Below are positions 62,452 to 64,000 of a stretch of 64,000 nt of DNA, one piece after another. The stretch's first letter is position 1. Each line of letters starts with the position of its first letter. The stretch lies in contig NZ_CP141285.1 in assembly GCF_035319885.1 (NCBI RefSeq), positions 2,984,001 through 3,048,000 of the forward strand, written 5' to 3'. This DNA comes from Altererythrobacter sp. H2 (GTDB taxonomy: Bacteria > Pseudomonadota > Alphaproteobacteria > Sphingomonadales > Sphingomonadaceae). The position numbers were made by a program, and so were the translations under genes. The notes beneath the pieces were generated by a model that saw only the letters and a list, made by a program, of their open reading frames with translations, was not told where the DNA came from and searched no databases.

Positions 62452-63957
62452 TTACGCTGCGGCCGGGCAGTACTTGTCCAGATAGGCCGCATGGGTCGGC
62501 ATGTGCTGGACGAGGTAGCGGATGGAGCTTTCCATCTCGTCCAGTTCCTTCTTCAGGTCCGGGCCGGCAATCTTGTCCGCAATCGCGTTGTGGCCGCCCA
62601 TCGCGATCCGCTGCCCCATCATCACCGCGGCCCAGCTGGTTTCGGTGAACAGTTCGTCTTCCTCGCGGAAAATCTGCCCGTTGGCGCGGAACAGTTCGAC
62701 CTTCTCGGTGAGCGTATCGGGCACAGGCATGGTCCGCACGTGGTTCCAGAACGGGGAATCGGTCCGCTCGGTGGCGTTGTAGTGCAGGATCAGGAAATCG
62801 CGGATGCGCAGGTATTCCTTGGTGGTCAGCCGGTTGAACGCGTCGATCTGCGCCTGAGTAATCCCGTCGAGCGAAAGCAGCGCGATCAGCTTGTTGATGC
62901 CGGTGTGGACGAGGTGGATCGAGGTCGATTCGAGCGGCTCCATGAACCCCGCGGCGAGGCCCAGAGCCACCACGTTGCGGTTCCAGAACTTCTTGCGCCG
63001 CCCGGTGATGAACCGGAGGAAATTGGGCTCGGCCGCAGGCTTGCCCGCAAGGTTGCTCACCAGGATGCCATGCGCCTCGTCATCCGACATGTGTTCGCTG
63101 CAATAGACATGGCCGTTGCCGTTGCGGCGCTGCAGGGGCACGCACCATTGCCAGCCGGCGCTGTGGGCGGTGGCGCGCGTGAAGGGCGGCGGGCCGCTGC
63201 CATCCTCGCGTTCGCAGGGCAGGGCCACGGCACGGTCGCACGGCAGGTAGTGGCGCCAGTCCTCGTATCCGGTCTCCAGCGCCTGTTCGATCAGCAGGCC
63301 GCGGAAGCCAGAGCAGTCGACGAACAGATCGCCGGGGATCACGCTTTCGTCAGCCATCGTCACCGAAGCGACGTAGCCGCTCTCCGCATCGAGGGTCACG
63401 TCGGCCACGCGCCCCTCGCGCCGCACCACGCCGCGCTGTTCGGCATAGCTGCGCAAATAGCGGGCGTAGCGGGTCGCATCGATGTGGTAGGCGTAATTGA
63501 TGGGCGGCAGGTCTTCCCGGGCATAATCCTCGGTGCGGGAGAATTTGCCGAAGTAGGCTGCCATGGTTTCCAGGTTGAAGGCCTGGATCGGGCGCTTGTC
63601 CCCCATCTCGCGGAAGCGGTGCCAGATCTGGTGAAACGCGATCCCGCCCATGTGATAACCGTAGGCGCCGAAGGGATGGATATAGCTGTCACCCACCTGC
63701 CCCCAGTTGACGAACTGGATGCCCAGTTTGAAGCTCGCCTGGCACGCGGCCATCATCTCGCGTTCGTCGATCCCCAGCAGGTTGTTGAATTCGACGAACG
63801 GAGGAATGGTCGCCTCGCCCACGCCGACGGTGCCGATTTCCTCCGACTCGATGAGGGTGATTGTCACCCCCCTTGCGCCGACGATCCGCGACAGCGCCGC
63901 TGCCGCCATCCACCCGGCGGTTCCACCACCCACGATAACGATCTTTTCTATGGCCAT
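62452..63957 (-). CDS. Flavin-dependent tryptophan-halogenase family protein
   Basis: A 501-residue FAD enzyme. The nucleotide-binding motif is VGGGTAGWMAAAAL; the conserved lysine that handles hypohalite is K77 in ASFKLGIQF; the halogenase WxW motif is GWQWCVP (269-271); and E343/S344 in EPLESTS line up with the catalytic glutamate and serine of PrnA. All key residues are therefore present. In sphingomonads and Caulobacter such genes sit in LacI/TonB-receptor sugar loci, and their substrates are mostly unknown. The upstream gene lies outside the window. Confidence 0.9.
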   Translation of the reverse strand: MAIEKIVIVGGGTAGWMAAAALSRIVGARGVTITLIESEEIGTVGVGEATIPPFVEFNNLLGIDEREMMAACQASFKLGIQFVNWGQVGDSYIHPFGAYGYHMGGIAFHQIWHRFREMGDKRPIQAFNLETMAAYFGKFSRTEDYAREDLPPINYAYHIDATRYARYLRSYAEQRGVVRREGRVADVTLDAESGYVASVTMADESVIPGDLFVDCSGFRGLLIEQALETGYEDWRHYLPCDRAVALPCEREDGSGPPPFTRATAHSAGWQWCVPLQRRNGNGHVYCSEHMSDDEAHGILVSNLAGKPAAEPNFLRFITGRRKKFWNRNVVALGLAAGFMEPLESTSIHLVHTGINKLIALLSLDGITQAQIDAFNRLTTKEYLRIRDFLILHYNATERTDSPFWNHVRTMPVPDTLTEKVELFRANGQIFREEDELFTETSWAAVMMGQRIAMGGHNAIADKIAGPDLKKELDEMESSIRYLVQHMPTHAAYLDKYCPAAA

Positions 63958-64000
63958 GTGGCACCTTCAACCATGCTCTCCGACCTTTGTCACTAGCATG

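Noticed and set aside
62380-63996. A 538-codon frame antisense to the halogenase
   Set aside because: The minus strand has all flavin-halogenase motifs; this frame has none.

Overview
The window is a dense, high-GC stretch of alphaproteobacterial chromosome, most like a member of the Sphingomonadales (Erythrobacteraceae or a relative). Supporting signs are the CckA/CtrA phosphorelay protein ChpT, an RpoH with typical sphingomonad sequence, a TorF-type porin, a TonB receptor paired with a TetR regulator, a LacI regulator next to a flavin-dependent halogenase, DUF3297 and DUF6481 small proteins, and an alpha-type RNase P RNA. The assignment rests on gene content and remembered family resemblance; no search was run. 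No integrase, transposase, prophage or CRISPR array is visible.

Layout. 1-4.9 kb (minus): the N-terminus of a HerA-type ATPase cut by the window edge, a TIGR02186/TauE pair, and an NfrA-like/NfrB-like pair (export-linked glycosyltransferase). 5-10.7 kb: nhaA, glyoxalase I, a SIMPL-domain protein, a TorF porin, then a PPP phosphatase coupled to UDP-glucose dehydrogenase. 10.8-16.9 kb: a large trypsin-like autotransporter, a TspO-like membrane protein, rnpB, aqpZ and a CMD/AhpD-like protein. 16.9-20.7 kb: a minus-strand operon of JAMM protease, chpT and an amidase, divergent from rluD and rpoH. 20.7-24.6 kb: mtgA, a CDF transporter, then an ECF sigma factor, its RskA-like anti-sigma factor and a fasciclin protein. 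24.8-30.3 kb: clpX, clpP and tig on the minus strand, with an amidase gene inserted on the plus strand, then tRNA-Leu. 30.4-35.7 kb: two small proteins, an AT-richer orphan restriction-type nuclease, a 597-bp gene-free stretch with a palindromic element, a CHAP protein, der and a DUF2721 protein. 35.7-41.9 kb: bfr, bfd (behind two Fur-like boxes), a DUF418 protein, and a ParA/ribbon-helix-helix pair flanked by two SPOR-domain proteins. 42-48.8 kb: a degenerate dihydroorotase coupled to pyrB, sppA, tRNA-Val, an SDR, small proteins and a TetR regulator. 48.9-57.5 kb: TonB receptor, then serS, surE, an NlpD-like LytM factor, a K+ channel, rimO and a transglutaminase in tight succession. 57.6-64 kb: glk, a highly divergent PEP-carboxylase-like gene, a LacI regulator and a halogenase.

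The most interesting items are the PEP-carboxylase homologue that has lost several signature motifs while staying coupled to glk; the SPOR/ParA/RHH cluster; the ECF-RskA-fasciclin module with a candidate ECF promoter before the fasciclin gene; the pseudo-dihydroorotase coupled to pyrB; the orphan HsdR-N nuclease; and the lysine/alanine-rich tail on trigger factor. Most genes are otherwise ordinary core genes, and most long open frames on the opposite strand are GC-driven shadows.
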